Below, in pieces: positions 40,115 through 50,215 of a stretch of 64,000 bases of DNA. Made by a program: the position numbers and the translations under genes. The notes below the pieces were generated by a model. That model was not told the origin of the DNA, did not search any database, and was given only the letters and a program-made list of their open reading frames with translations. Each line of letters opens with the position of its first letter. Position 1 is the stretch's first letter. Source of the DNA: Lycorma delicatula (Eukaryota > Arthropoda > Insecta > Hemiptera > Fulgoridae); assembly GCF_047948215.1 (NCBI RefSeq), contig NC_134455.1, positions 155,540,575-155,604,574 on the forward strand. Direction: 5' to 3'.

Positions 40115-40261
40115 TACAGAAAAATTTTATGAATTTGTAAAAATTAAAAACAGTTGTTTTTAGTACAATAAATTGAACCTTTAAAAAATTAGGATACTTT
40201 TAATTTACTTTTAAAAAAAGATACTGTGGTTTACACTTATTAATTTATAGTAAACGTTCAA

Positions 40262-40470
40262 AAATTCCACCATTGACAGTGATGCATTTTTTCTACTCGT
40301 TTCCTTACATTTTCTGTATCCAACCTAATGACATCTTCGCGTTCTGAAAGAGGGCAGCAGTATTCAGAATTCGATCAGTTCATCATGAATGTCTACTTAT
40401 TGTTTGTTTACCTTGCATTCCATCCATCTCTATAAACCGTAAAGTTTAGGCGATCTAGATGGCCAATTTG
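40262..40470 (-). pseudogene. Transposase C-terminal scrap (same family as 16985-17964)
   Basis: The minus strand reads LANWPSRSPKL, then RWMECKVNKQ and VDIHDELI, the same series as WPLRSPDLTPLDYCLWGW and the following helix in the 16985-17964 relic, with the catalytic-region Asp replaced by Lys (SPKL). Stops and a frameshift follow. The VNGGIF-like tail is near 40265. Confidence 0.7.
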
Positions 40471-40545
40471 CGAGAGTGGTAGCGTCTCGGCCTTTCATCC
40501 GGCCATTCAGTTTTTGAAAACTGTTTTTCACACAATCCATGACGT
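40468..40545 (+). mobile_element. Second tRNA-related SINE scrap
   Basis: GAGAGTGGTAGCGTCTCGGC reads as a tRNA-like A-box region, followed by CTTTCATCCGG. The B-box part is lost, and the sequence resumes with TTTTTCACACA. Similar CTTTCATYCGG...B-box scraps occur at 43186-43240 and, reversed, at 50722-50770. Confidence 0.45.
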
Positions 40546-40814
40546 ACAGGCAAATGTTAGTTTTTCTTATAGTCTTGAAAGTTTTTTCAAGATGTAAGTA
40601 AATTTCGGAAAAATATCGGATAACCGAATAACCGGAAAACCAAATGATCCTGCGTACATCTTTTCTATGCAAACGTTAGCACTTGGATATTATCTTATCG
40701 GACATTATCTTATTCCGAAATTCAGTTATACCTACGAGACGGTATGACCAATTTTACAAATTCAAATACCTTATTTTTTACCTTGTTATGTCCGGATAGC
40801 CGGACAATTTAAAG

Positions 40815-42270
40815 TATAAAAGAAAAACATAAAAACCATCCTTGCAATAAATAGAAACTTTTTGCCAAATTAGATTTTTTTTTATACCTACCGGATCCTT
40901 AATCTTGCATTTCAAAGAAATAAACTGCTTTTTTATATTTATTGATTAGCGATTGGTTTTTTACAAAAAAATTTTTTAGAAGCAAGTATAATTTTATCTA
41001 CGCGGAACTCTACGGACAACTCTATCTTCAACTCTTTGCAAAAAAAGAAATCAAAACACATTCTGCCAAGCTTAAATCTTCGTTCGATCATTTTCCTACT
41101 ACATGAAATTTCTTTTATATTTCAATATAAGACATTTTCTATAAACAACTCTACGGCTAAACATATTAACGTTGAGCTAATGTTTTTTTCAAACCATTGA
41201 TATATTAGATATCAACGAAAGAGATGTTACGAACAAAATGTATCACAATTTATTTTTATAGAGTATTCTTAATAATGTTTCGTATCTTACTGTATTCATC
41301 CTGTAGAATTCGTTGTAGGATAAAAACAATATATCTCGTATTAAAATGGGATCGCTGTAGAAAAAAGGTATCGACCAAGTAACCCGCTTCGTTAATCGAT
41401 TTATTTTCAATCGAAAACACATGGGACTTCGACCATTCTTAACCGGTCTTATTATTTATATATCTGACCACCACGAGATATGTACTAACGGATTGGGATT
41501 TTCCGCTAGTGATCGGATTGGGACATTCCGATGCCTAATTTTTGATTATAGTTCATTCATGAAGAAAAACAATCGCATGAATAAAAAAAACTATATTATT
41601 AATATATATTTCGCATATATATATCGATTAAAGTAAAATATATATTACAAGTATAAATAATAACAAGTACAGGTAATATATATATAATAATATAACAAGT
41701 ACACACCTGACTACCACGAGACAGTACTAACGAATCGGGATTTTCCGCTAGTGACCAGTACATTGCGGTGCTAAGTTAAGGGGAACACACACACACACAA
41801 ATGCCCTTTATGAGGGTAGGAATACGTTAATAAATAAAGTGAATAATTTTTAGTATGGCGTGAAATAAATCAGTTATTAACTTGATCAATAAAAAAATTT
41901 TACTGGTTCATATTTTATACATTTTTCTAACTTGCTAATAAATATAGTAGAAATACAATAAAATTATAAGGTACTGATACGATCCATAAATATACGAGTT
42001 AATAAAGTAACACCAGATACAACTATAAAAAACTAAATTTATCATCCCGTTATATAAACCAAATTTTAAAAGCTATCTTGCTTTCTGAGAAGTAATAAAA
42101 AATTTACACGAATCAATCATTTTCAGAGTATTTAGAAAAATCACAAAATCCAAAACAATAAAAAAGCATATTTAAATTAAGAAATTTTTATTTTGCGTTT
42201 TTCAGTACAGCTAATTGTACTTTTTACCTTCTAAATTTCTATTTAACTCGTAACATAGACATCTTCATCA
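40815..42270. other. AT-rich sequence with one direct repeat pair
   Basis: No gene seen. The only structure found is the repeat pair at 41461-41542 and 41704-41778. Confidence 0.55.
41461..41778 (+). repeat. Pair of diverged ~75-bp direct repeats
   Basis: Copies at 41461-41542 and 41704-41778 share CTGACCACCACGAGA/CTGACTACCACGAGA, GTACTAACG, GGGATTTTCCGCTAGTGA and a GCCTAA/GCTAA end. They are separated by about 160 bp of AT-rich, TA-repeated DNA. Could be terminal repeats of a small relic or dispersed satellite units. Confidence 0.65.
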
Positions 42271-42279
42271 GAAACACCT

Positions 42280-42790
42280 TTCTCATTTTAGCCAATATCA
42301 GATCGTCTATCCACTTCTTTCTGGGTCTTTTTCTTGATTTCTACGTTGAGGAGAAATTTATGACCAAGATCTTTGAGGAACTCTTTCTCCAGGCATTCTA
42401 CATGAGTGGCCGTGCCATGATAACTGTCACTATAATGTGGTCTAATACTGGTTTTATCACACCAATTTTGTTCCGAATAATCTTATATCAAATGCGATTC
42501 AAACATTTTCAGCCAACATGCTCTTTTACAAAAAATTGCCTTCACCGACTCGATATTTTGCTTAATTTTGTGTTATTGTTCAATGTTCGGAGCCTAATGT
42601 GGTAACATTCTCAATAAATATCTAAAATAACTAAATCCATGTTCCAGGAGACACGCATCCATTAAAACGAAAGCTTCATTATTTCGGAAATTACCCTGCA
42701 TTATTTAATACATTCTGTTCATTAGAACCGCAAACAGTCAAATCACACCAAGGTGTTTGAATTCCTCTACCGATTTAGCTCCTCTGCAGT
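42280..42790 (-). pseudogene. LINE reverse transcriptase, 3' fragment
   Basis: On the minus strand, VEEFKHLGVI near 42755 is the post-catalytic thumb motif of many LINE reverse transcriptases. SWHGHSCRMPGERVPQRSWS near 42420 matches the usual W.GH..RMP.ER.PK motif, and RPRKKWIDDLILAKMR near 42320 matches the GRP+.RW.DD tail. Frameshifts separate the pieces, and much between them is decayed. The clade cannot be fixed from this fragment. Confidence 0.65.
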
Positions 42791-42799
42791 ATGTCTCAT

Positions 42800-44862
42800 G
42801 TCACGTTCAACGTCACCAACTAATAATAATTAATATCCTCCTAACTACAACTTTATTTTTACAAATTCCTCCCGTAACTCGGTTATTTGAGTATTATCAA
42901 GCATACTGCAACTTTAAAATACACAAAATGAACTTTTCTGCATTATACTTATTGAAGCCAAATTTTACTAACGTAATTTATAAAGGTATCTTTATTTTCA
43001 AAAACTGACATGATCATTTTGAAAGTTGAAAGTTAAATTTATTCTTAAAAGACACTTTAAACTAAGGTTCCAAATTTAATTAAAATCTTTTAATTGATTA
43101 TAAATCAATTCTATTATAAATCAAAAAAGATTCTATTTTATTTAATAAACTGATTTTTCATAATATTTAGGAAAATATAAACCTTTCATCCGTTTACCGG
43201 GAAGGGCCCTGAGTTTAAATCTCATTCAAGTTTTTTTTAATATATTATAAAAGTCCATTTCATATTCACAAGCACATGTCTGGAACTAATTATAAATTTT
43301 AATAAATGCAACGATGGTGGTCACTTGCAAATATTTAATAAAATTAATATCAAGAAAAATTACCAATAACTACTTAAATCTATTCCTTCTATGTATATAC
43401 ATAAATCATTGAGTACATAAATGAAATGAGTATAAAATTATTTTGTTAAAGAAGAATACAAGGAGACGGATTTTGAATTTTCAAATAGTAGGCGTTTTGC
43501 ATTAATACTTGCTAGACATAGATTTATAACCAAAATACAATCGGTTGATATAGTGCTAACCTAAATTCATATAATAGTCATATTCAAAGCGTTAAACGAT
43601 GGATTTGATGAGAGGTGAGAACGTAACGGTATGATTAAGAGAGGAATACATCCTACCCATAGTATAATTGATTGCAGGATACGCCATACCGTGAAGATGA
43701 TTTACCTGTCGATTATTATGGCAAATCAAGCCCGCAATGTAATTTCCGCAACGTAAGGGAGTTCGATGCGGGTGAACAGTACAGCAGAACCTACTAATCT
43801 ACAGAAACGACAATATAACGTTTCTGGTTCTGCTTAAATAATAACTGAAGTTTTACCGACAGCAGCAAAACGTTCGTTCATTTTACTTTAATACGACGAG
43901 AGACGACACAACTTGACAAGTTTTATACAGATTATGGTGGAAATTTAAATAAATTTTAGCAATTAACTAAATTGCGAAGTAATTACTTTCCAGAAGACGT
44001 TTATAATAAACGGGTAGAAAACACCAATCCTACAAATTATTATCAAATTATAAAATAATTATATAATTTTCATTAAGCTCATCATCCAGTTGTAAAATTA
44101 CAAAGTTTATTTTTAATGTTATTATTCGTAAAAACAACACTATTTGAATTAATTTCAACACAACACAGTTCTTAAAGTACGGTACAGCCCTTTTTGAAAA
44201 ACAGATGTGACCTAAGTTTTGGAAAATTATCAATACCTCTAGAAACTAAATTAAAAAACTACTTAATAATAATTCAGAGCTCAGATGATGGTAGCTAGAG
44301 CGGTTACCTATAACCAACAATAATCTCCTCCTCCCATTATGCGACAGAATATCGATAATGCCTATGTTAATTTAATGATAATTGATAGAAGTAAAAGTTA
44401 CTATAATACAATAATTTTGATGTAAAAAAGGAATTTAACATGTTCTTGCAAGCATTAATAATAAATAATGATAAATTTTTAAAACACTCGTGTGATTTCT
44501 CCGTAACATATTAAAAAGTAGCAAATTAATTAGCACCTACTTTTGTTGATTTTTTAAAACAGAAAAAAAATCAATAAATCTTTTTAACTACCATCTAAAT
44601 GAATTTCCAAAAACAAATGTTTACCGATAAAAAAATACAGCTGAAAATATCAAGCAACAGTCACAGAAATACTTTTAAAAAAGATTTTTTTCTTAAGTTT
44701 TACGAGCCAAAAATTGCTACTTCTTAGGCTACCTGGATCGAAACATATCACTGCCAATAGTGGATTAGCCACACTAAAAAAAAAAACCATACCAAGCACA
44801 TACAAGAGAGAATGAGGTATGATATGGTTTCGTCTTCTCATTCACCAAGGTGATGTAATATT
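42800..44862. other. AT-rich sequence, little recognised
   Basis: Holds a tRNA-like SINE scrap at 43186-43240 and a GC-richer patch at 43590-43830 with a 66-codon stop-free minus-strand stretch of no known family. Nothing else. Confidence 0.5.
43186..43240 (+). mobile_element. tRNA-related SINE scrap
   Basis: CCTTTCATCCG, then GGGAAGGGCCCTGAGTTTAA containing a B-box-like segment, then a T-run. Resembles the scraps at 40468-40545 and 50722-50770. Confidence 0.4.
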
Positions 44863-45480
44863 ATATCGTGTGTTCCACGAAGAGATATACTCCTTCGATT
44901 TAGTATCACTCGCCCATTCCCACACCGATTCCATGGAAACTTTACAGACCTTTTAACGAATTTTCTGTGAAAATTGAACCTTTATAGAAGATTTTATTTA
45001 TTTATAGATTTTATTTATTTATTTATAGAAAAATGTATAGAAACAAAACGGCGGCTTTCAAATATAAAAAACATCAATTTAAGGTAAACCACATTTTTTA
45101 TTTATTACAAAATAGTCGGTAAAAATCATTAAAACCAAATGATGCATTGTTAAACAACTGTTCAAACTGAATAAAACAAGCTAGTAATTAGTCATAATCT
45201 TAAGAAAATTTAATTGTGAAAATGGGGGATTTACAACCGAACAAAACTTTAAATTTTGTGCATGGGCCACTGTATTTGACAATTTAGCAGAATCCATAGA
45301 TATTTCAAACCTGTATTTGATAGCCGCCATTTTGTTTCTATACATCCTGGAAAGTTAAAATTTTCACAGAACATTTGTAGAACCTCTGTTAAAAGGTCTT
45401 TACAGTTTCAACAGAATTGGTGGGGGAATGGGCGAGTGATACAAAATCAAAAGCGTATACCTCTCGTGGGACACATATAT
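44863..45480. mobile_element. Foldback element with ~190-bp inverted arms
   Basis: The left arm (about 44868-45065) and the complement of the right arm (about 45290-45480) share GTATCACTCGCCCATTCCC, then a CTTTACAGACCTTTTAAC-like segment, TTCTGTGAAAATT, and GTATAGAAACAAAACGGCGG near the inner edge. Outer ends read GTGTTCCACGAAGAG and GTGTCCCACGAGAGG. The middle has no reading frame, so it is a non-autonomous foldback or MITE-type DNA element. The left arm has a short ATTTATTTATAGATTTT duplication. Confidence 0.82.
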
Positions 45481-46520
45481 AGATAAGCCAAATCATTTAT
45501 TCAGTGTTTTTTTTTCCTTTTTACTGAACTTTTTACTTCTTTCAATACTCTTTCCTGTCAAAATATTTCCAGTTCCGAACACTGATGTAAAAAGTAAATT
45601 CTCATAGCTTTTTTTTTTACTGTTTTCCTACATCTTTCCTTTTTTCTCATTCTAAAAAAAAAACAAAACAGAATATATACATTTTATCGTTACAAATTAA
45701 TTTAAGGATAGTAAATAACAGAACCAAATAAAATACGAGAGGAGAGATAACTATAAAAAAACACGTCTGAAGAAATAACAAAATCTTATCTTATTATTAC
45801 ATAATAAAACTAAAATTCTTTATAGATAAAATTAAAATATAAATTGAAAATCATTAAAGAACCGTATATAATAACTTGAAAATTAATTTGAAATAAAAAA
45901 ATATTAGTTGTTTGGTAGTGTTTATATCGTTAAAGTAATGTTTATAATAAAATAACATGGTAAAACCCACTTAATCAACAAAATCCAGTATCAAATAAAT
46001 CACAGACGCAGCAACCATTTTCTCGTAAAAGTTTTATACCTCATGCGGTGCAGTAAACCGCATTTAGTAACTATGAATTTTGGTAAAGCACAGGAAAACT
46101 TACTCTTAAGATATCTGTTTTTCATAAACGTACTTACGTATTTGTATATAGTTTACACAAGATAAATTAATCCATAATATACTCCTTTAAAACTAAATTA
46201 CATTAAACGAAAACCTCGTAATAGATTAAAAGATAAAACCGACGGCTACGTTTTACATAAATGTTCAGCACACAAGTCTAAGCGTACTCGTACAAACTAG
46301 AATAAACATTAAATAACTTCTACATACAACTCATGAAATTTTATAGTTTTTGAGCGCACGAAAATAATTCTCTCCACGCAAAACGTATACATAAAAACGA
46401 TAATTTCCAAGAGGCACAAACAAATCATTAAAATATAAATTTATTAGTGTGTACAAAAAATCAATAAATTTATTAAATTGCAATTAAAATATCTAAAAAA
46501 TAAAACTCAATTTTAATTTT
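45481..46520. other. AT-rich sequence, no gene seen
   Basis: No protein, RNA or repeat recognised. Confidence 0.55.
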
Positions 46521-46569
46521 TACTTTCCTGGCATTATAGCTCTTGAGCTGTGCTGCAAGAAGGAAAGTA
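46521..46569. repeat. Imperfect hairpin at the edge of a possible repeat
   Basis: TACTTTCCT at 46521-46529 pairs exactly with AGGAAAGTA at 46561-46569, with partial pairing (AGCTC...GAGCT) inside. The following 46570-47110 looks like non-coding repeat sequence, but no second copy is present in this window. Confidence 0.5.
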
Positions 46570-46981
46570 TGGATGTCAGAAAATGGGAAACGATTTTTTT
46601 TTCATTTCTCGAAGTTACATGACCTAGGGACCCCAAAGAAGTGGGAAATAATATTCATATGTATGTGTGTTGCAGTGTTTGAATAATAAATTTTGACTGG
46701 ATAAACTGATTTTGATGAAATTTGGCACAGTGACTTGTGTATACAGGGAATTTTGTCGGTAAATGTTTGGGGTCAATATCTCAAGGGAGTAGGGTGCATA
46801 GCTTTACTTTGGGATCAATTTTCTCAAAAAACATTTTTTTAAACATAACCTCATTTTATACTAGCTCAGTACATGAGTGCATGATTATCTTACCATTTAA
46901 AAAATCTGCTCCCAAATTCTCTCCATTCCCCAAAAATCTGAAAAAGTTATCTTTTAATTTATTGCAAGTAGTATGAAAACC

Positions 46982-47029
46982 GCACATTCAGCTGTAAAAG
47001 TGGTGGGGGTAAAATATAGCTGAATGTGC
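46982..47029. repeat. 12-bp perfect inverted repeat
   Basis: GCACATTCAGCT at 46982-46993 and its exact complement at 47018-47029, with a 24-nt loop. Confidence 0.75.
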
Positions 47030-47155
47030 AGTTTCTTTTCGCGGACGCTGATTGGTCGAAAATCTCAGGTCACTTTTCACGACATCGACCGCCACTTTCC
47101 AGTTAAATTCTCACCACCAGAGCGACTATTTACTACAAAAATCCAAAAATTAAAA

Positions 47156-47299
47156 AAAAGGGTGTAACTCGAAAACGGTGCGTCCTAGACGATTTTTAAC
47201 GCGATTTTGAAAGGCTTAAAGGTTACTTTCCAACTTTTAGAATCGATTGGCACATATTTCATCCGTCGAAGTCCACCCGTTCTCGAGTTACGCCCTTTT
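47156..47299. repeat. 23-bp inverted repeat, 144 bp overall
   Basis: AAAAGGGTGTAACTCGAAAA(CGG) at 47156-47178 pairs with the complement of 47277-47299 at 21 of 23 positions. It lies about 130 bp beyond the end of the capsid-like relic. It could be a tiny foldback element or part of a terminus of the virus-like element. Confidence 0.65.
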
Positions 47300-47431
47300 C
47301 ACAACATTTTTTTTGAAATTGGTGCTGAAATGAATTGAAAACGTGCTCATTTAACAGTTTTAAATTAATTAAAAAAAAAAAAATCTGACATCATTACTTT
47401 CATTGAAAGCAAAAATAATTAAACTTTCTAC

Positions 47432-48575
47432 TTATGAAGGTTGTTTAATTACTTTGCCGGTTAACAGCAAATGTAAGCCACTACATTTTCATATATTAAT
47501 AAACAATATGCGATTGTATTTGGTTTAAAATTCTCTTCAATATTAATTTTCAAATCAATAACACCCATTTTTATTGATTCATCCTGTCGCGAACAATCAA
47601 TCACGTACAAGGGATATTTTTTTTTATAGTCTGAAAACGTATACGGTGAATCGGTCAGTTTATAATACAATTGTTTAAAATCGAACATTTTGTACATCAA
47701 CATCCGATCATCCTCTAAATCCTCGTATGGATAACAGTTTGAATTTATAAATACTTTAATGTTTCTAACGTTGCATGAATCAAATTCGGATGCGTTTTTT
47801 GTAGCTTTATTTAATCTACCGGTTTGAAAGCCTACGATAACGTATCTAGGTTTGTGCAATTGTGATGATGTTTTTACATTCCAAACCATAGATTTTGTCT
47901 GTGGCACTGTTGGATTCTGGTGAATTTTCCAACTTCTAAACGGTATGCGCAATTCGTCATTTTTTTTCTCTCAATTTGGCCAATTCCAACTGATATTGAC
48001 TCGAAACCTTTAAATATGGTACAAGCCATGAAACATCCGTTATTTCTGGTCTAGATTTATGATCTGAAACCGTTGCCAGTATAGCAACGGTTTACATCAT
48101 CACTAGTACGTTTCAATAACAATTCTTGCCTGTTGTTTATAATTATTTTCTTATAATCTTCGGCAAAACCCAACAACATTGAAAGGGGAATGTATAAAGT
48201 AAACGCCCCAACGTCGTCTATATTAATTTTATTTGTACCAGTAACCCACCCGGCTTGTTCCAAAAATAGAATCGAATTGTTTGTTATTGAAATTACTTTT
48301 TTCATAATAGAGGTCACACCTACGTTTTTCGTGCTGGCCACCTCTTGCCCGTTTATTTTGTAAACAATCTCATCGAATAGAATGGCCCCCGCAAAATTAA
48401 CCAATTCTGATGTTGTCGACTTTTTATTGTTCTCAACAAGTTTCCCACGAATACGTAGATAACTGTCACCCGGAACAGTATACTCGTCCGGTTGATATAT
48501 TCTTATTATAATCTTGTCACCCGTTTTAACGTTGTTTTCAGACGGAGTGTGTTTATGCCTTTGTTTATATGTTTT
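47432..48575 (-). pseudogene. Double-jelly-roll major capsid-like protein, relic
   Basis: Resembles the hexon-like double-jelly-roll protein that forms the icosahedral shell of Polinton/Maverick and adintovirus-type elements. In order: GDKIIIRIYQPDEYTVPGDS near 48515, FAGAILFDEIVYKINGQE near 48400, FLEQAGWV, GFAEDYKKIIINNRQELLL near 48150, ITDVSWLVPYL near 48030, RIPFRSW near 47945, KPRYVIVGFQT near 47850, INSNCYPYEDL near 47740, YVIDCSRQDESIK near 47600, then LTGKVIK near the stop at 47432. There are three visible breaks: a frame change near 48060, a stop at 47957-47959 next to an eight-base A-run, and a frame change near 47465. No clear start is seen; the frame opens after a stop at 48576. 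Confidence 0.85.
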
Positions 48576-48614
48576 TTAACAATAATTCATTTCTATATAG
48601 GAAAAAATTATTTT

Positions 48615-48749
48615 TCATTTGAATAACTTATTGGTGCTTTTTAAATTTCCACCGACAATTTCAAATCCTAGAGATTTTAATTTCTTAATGCTTTCTTCTG
48701 TCAATGTATATGTTTTTTTAACATCATCGTCATCACTTTTATATGGCAT
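48615..48749 (-). CDS. 44-residue frame between capsid-like relics, unknown role
   Basis: A complete small frame (ATG at 48749, TGA at 48615-48617) starting 37 bp after the minor-capsid-like relic ends. It begins MPYKSDDDDVKKTY, then TLTEESIKKLKSLGFEIVGG. It is acidic at the start, then predicted helical and lysine-rich. I do not recognise a family. It may be a small accessory protein of the virus-like element, or the displaced N-terminus of the capsid protein that follows, since the capsid frame starts without an ATG 40 bp later. Expression is doubtful given the decay on both sides. Confidence 0.45.
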   Translation of the reverse strand: MPYKSDDDDVKKTYTLTEESIKKLKSLGFEIVGGNLKSTNKLFK

Positions 48750-48785
48750 TTCTAATAAAGAGAAAAAAAATTAAATTGCAACAAC

Positions 48786-49491
48786 TTATTTACATTCTCT
48801 CAATACCAACGACATGCTTACCCGTTCGCCGCGTAAATTTAACAACTGATCGTTTTCATCGGTCAATTTTATTATCAAGTTACGAATGTAATGTAAAATG
48901 GACATTCTTCAATCATTTCACCAGGATCGACACTCAGTGGGAAATTACACAAAATACAATCTTGTTTCTCGTTTTTATATCCGCCCGAAATAATATTACA
49001 TTTTACAAGTATTACATTTACAGGAGCGATATTTATAATTCGATCTGAATGATGTGTTTGATTTGGTTTGAGAATTCATAACCCAATAGACTGCCAACAC
49101 TTGAATCTGCATCCGAAAAATCTATCCACACGGTGCCTTTACTTTCACATTGTAACGTATTGGTATTCGCCTTTAATGTGATTGATTTTTTAATTTTCTT
49201 CATTTCATTTTGTATATATTCACAAACATCTTCAATTTCATAACTATCCGTCGGTATTGTTATGTAATTTTTCTTTGTAAATTCATAATTATTATTTTCA
49301 TCTTTTTTAACGTCCTTGTCGAACGCAAAACACTATTTACTATTTTTATTCTCTTCAACATTTGGAATCGTGTTGGCCGTCATCAACCATTTTAAGCCTA
49401 ATACATATTGGCCCTTTGAAAGGTCTATTGGAGGAAAAAATGTTTTTTTAATCAACGAATCGTTTTCGTCAATCGACAACAAACACGACAT
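48786..49491 (-). pseudogene. Minor-capsid-like protein of a Polinton-type element, relic
   Basis: ATG at 49491. The N-terminal motif FFPPIDLSKGQYVLGLKWL is followed by NTIPNVEENKN, the usual 'YNSIPNV' signature of a protein found beside the double-jelly-roll capsid gene in insect and cnidarian Polinton-like loci. Later come ITIPTDSYEIEDVCEYIQNE near 49260, SVGSLLGYEF near 49085, APVNVILVKCNIISGGYKN near 49015, LLNLRGERVSMSLVLREC near 48815 and a stop at 48786. A role as penton or minor capsid protein is my inference from its position and virion-cassette company. Breaks: an in-frame TAG at 49333-49335, a TAA with a frame change at 49033-49035, and a frame change near 48880. Confidence 0.75.
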
Positions 49492-49529
49492 TGTCTAAAA
49501 TGAGAAAAATAAAAATTAAAATGTACAAT

Positions 49530-49855
49530 TTATTCGGATAAAAACTCTAAACACAATCGACCGCAAATTACATCATTAGCTTGATATCTGTTGCAATTGT
49601 ACGTTACTTTGGAATTTCCAAAATAATTCATCAATTCTGGAGGTGGGTGTACGTTTCCTATACCATCAAAATATTGTACATTTTTATCGACTTTTCTAAA
49701 ACAGACGCAATCTGTACCATTATCCTTGAAGTGTTCAAATTGACTATAGCGTATTCATTTTTTCTAATCTTTTTTGGTAAAGCGTCCAACATAAAAACAC
49801 CTCTGAAATGTGGAATTTTCAATCGTTTTGCGTACTCTGTCAATTCGTCGTCATA
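49530..49855 (-). pseudogene. Adenain-like cysteine protease, relic
   Basis: In Polinton- and adenovirus-type elements this protease processes virion proteins during maturation. Visible: EYAKRLKIPHFRGVFMLDAL near 49840-49785, PKKIRKNEYAIVNL near 49780, then after a frame change near 49730 YFDGIGNVHPPPELMNYF near 49660-49610, and ANDVICGRLCLEFLSE to the stop at 49530. The Asp in YFD and the Cys in the (N)CG-LC motif remain. The His of the usual G-T-H-W motif is gone: this copy reads GTDCVCF. The loss of His plus the frameshift means no activity. The frame follows directly, in the same register, after the stop of the upstream phospholipase frame, and has no ATG. Confidence 0.8.
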
Positions 49856-50215
49856 TCAAGCACGCCTCGATATTGAATCGATTATTTTTTTTACTCGACC
49901 GCCAATTTTCGTTAATTTTACTCGACCACCGAATGTAGATTTTAATTTCATCGCATTTGTTACCGCATATGCAGCCGCTCTTTCAGTTAAACTACTATCC
50001 GGGGTAAGTACACGTTCCCAATCTCTGTTAGCCGGTGCTTTGTATTTTGAATATTTCGAATAGGGAATATCGTGCAATTTACAAGCATCATCCAACTTAT
50101 TAACACCTTTATCCCCGCGTTTCAATCTTTTATCCAACTTCATGCCAGGACCACAATACTTGTAGCCTGGTAAATGCGCTTCAACCGGTAATAAATCTAC
50201 AGCTTTATTAACCAT
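49856..50215 (-). CDS. Parvovirus-type phospholipase A2 domain protein
   Basis: The only uninterrupted frame of the block, 119 codons from the ATG at 50215; the frame stays open upstream to a stop at 50285-50287, with DFSLRTKKKGGG before the ATG, so the true N-terminus may be longer or lost. Residues 16-24, PGYKYCGPG, form the calcium-binding loop, and residues 43-52, DACKLHDIPY, carry the HD catalytic pair (His48, Asp49). The C-terminus is basic (GGRVKLTKIGGRVKK), suiting a virion or nucleic-acid-associated protein. This fold occurs in parvovirus VP1 N-termini, where it breaches endosomal membrane, and in adintovirus/Polinton-type elements. The adjacent protease- and capsid-like relics favour the latter. 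Whether it is expressed is unknown. Confidence 0.85.
   Translation of the reverse strand: MVNKAVDLLPVEAHLPGYKYCGPGMKLDKRLKRGDKGVNKLDDACKLHDIPYSKYSKYKAPANRDWERVLTPDSSLTERAAAYAVTNAMKLKSTFGGRVKLTKIGGRVKKIIDSISRRA

Larger units (their letters stand above)
39035..40475. mobile_element. Truncated second copy of the long-inverted-repeat transposon
   Basis: Matches the left arm of 15559-18694: TGAAATGAGGTCATACTGAA near 39181, TTAAGGCGTTATGTAAGAAG, AAAATCGAATAAAATAGG near 39527, ATGAATTTGTAAAAATTAAA near 40130. It continues into the transposase C-terminus (40262-40470, minus). The right part of the element is missing. It has been interrupted by a SINE (39254-39512), an unidentified 350-bp block (39764-40114) and a second SINE-like scrap at its right edge. 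Confidence 0.78.

Noticed and set aside
48743..49048. 101-codon plus-strand open frame
   Set aside because: Antisense shadow of the minor-capsid-like relic.
49581..50063. 160-codon plus-strand open frame
   Set aside because: Antisense to the PLA2 and protease frames, whose minus-strand translations show clear family motifs.
49856..50215. Possible densovirus (parvovirus) VP1 integration
   Set aside because: The PLA2 domain alone would allow it, but adjacent adenain-like and double-jelly-roll genes do not occur in parvoviruses; a Polinton/adintovirus-type element fits better.
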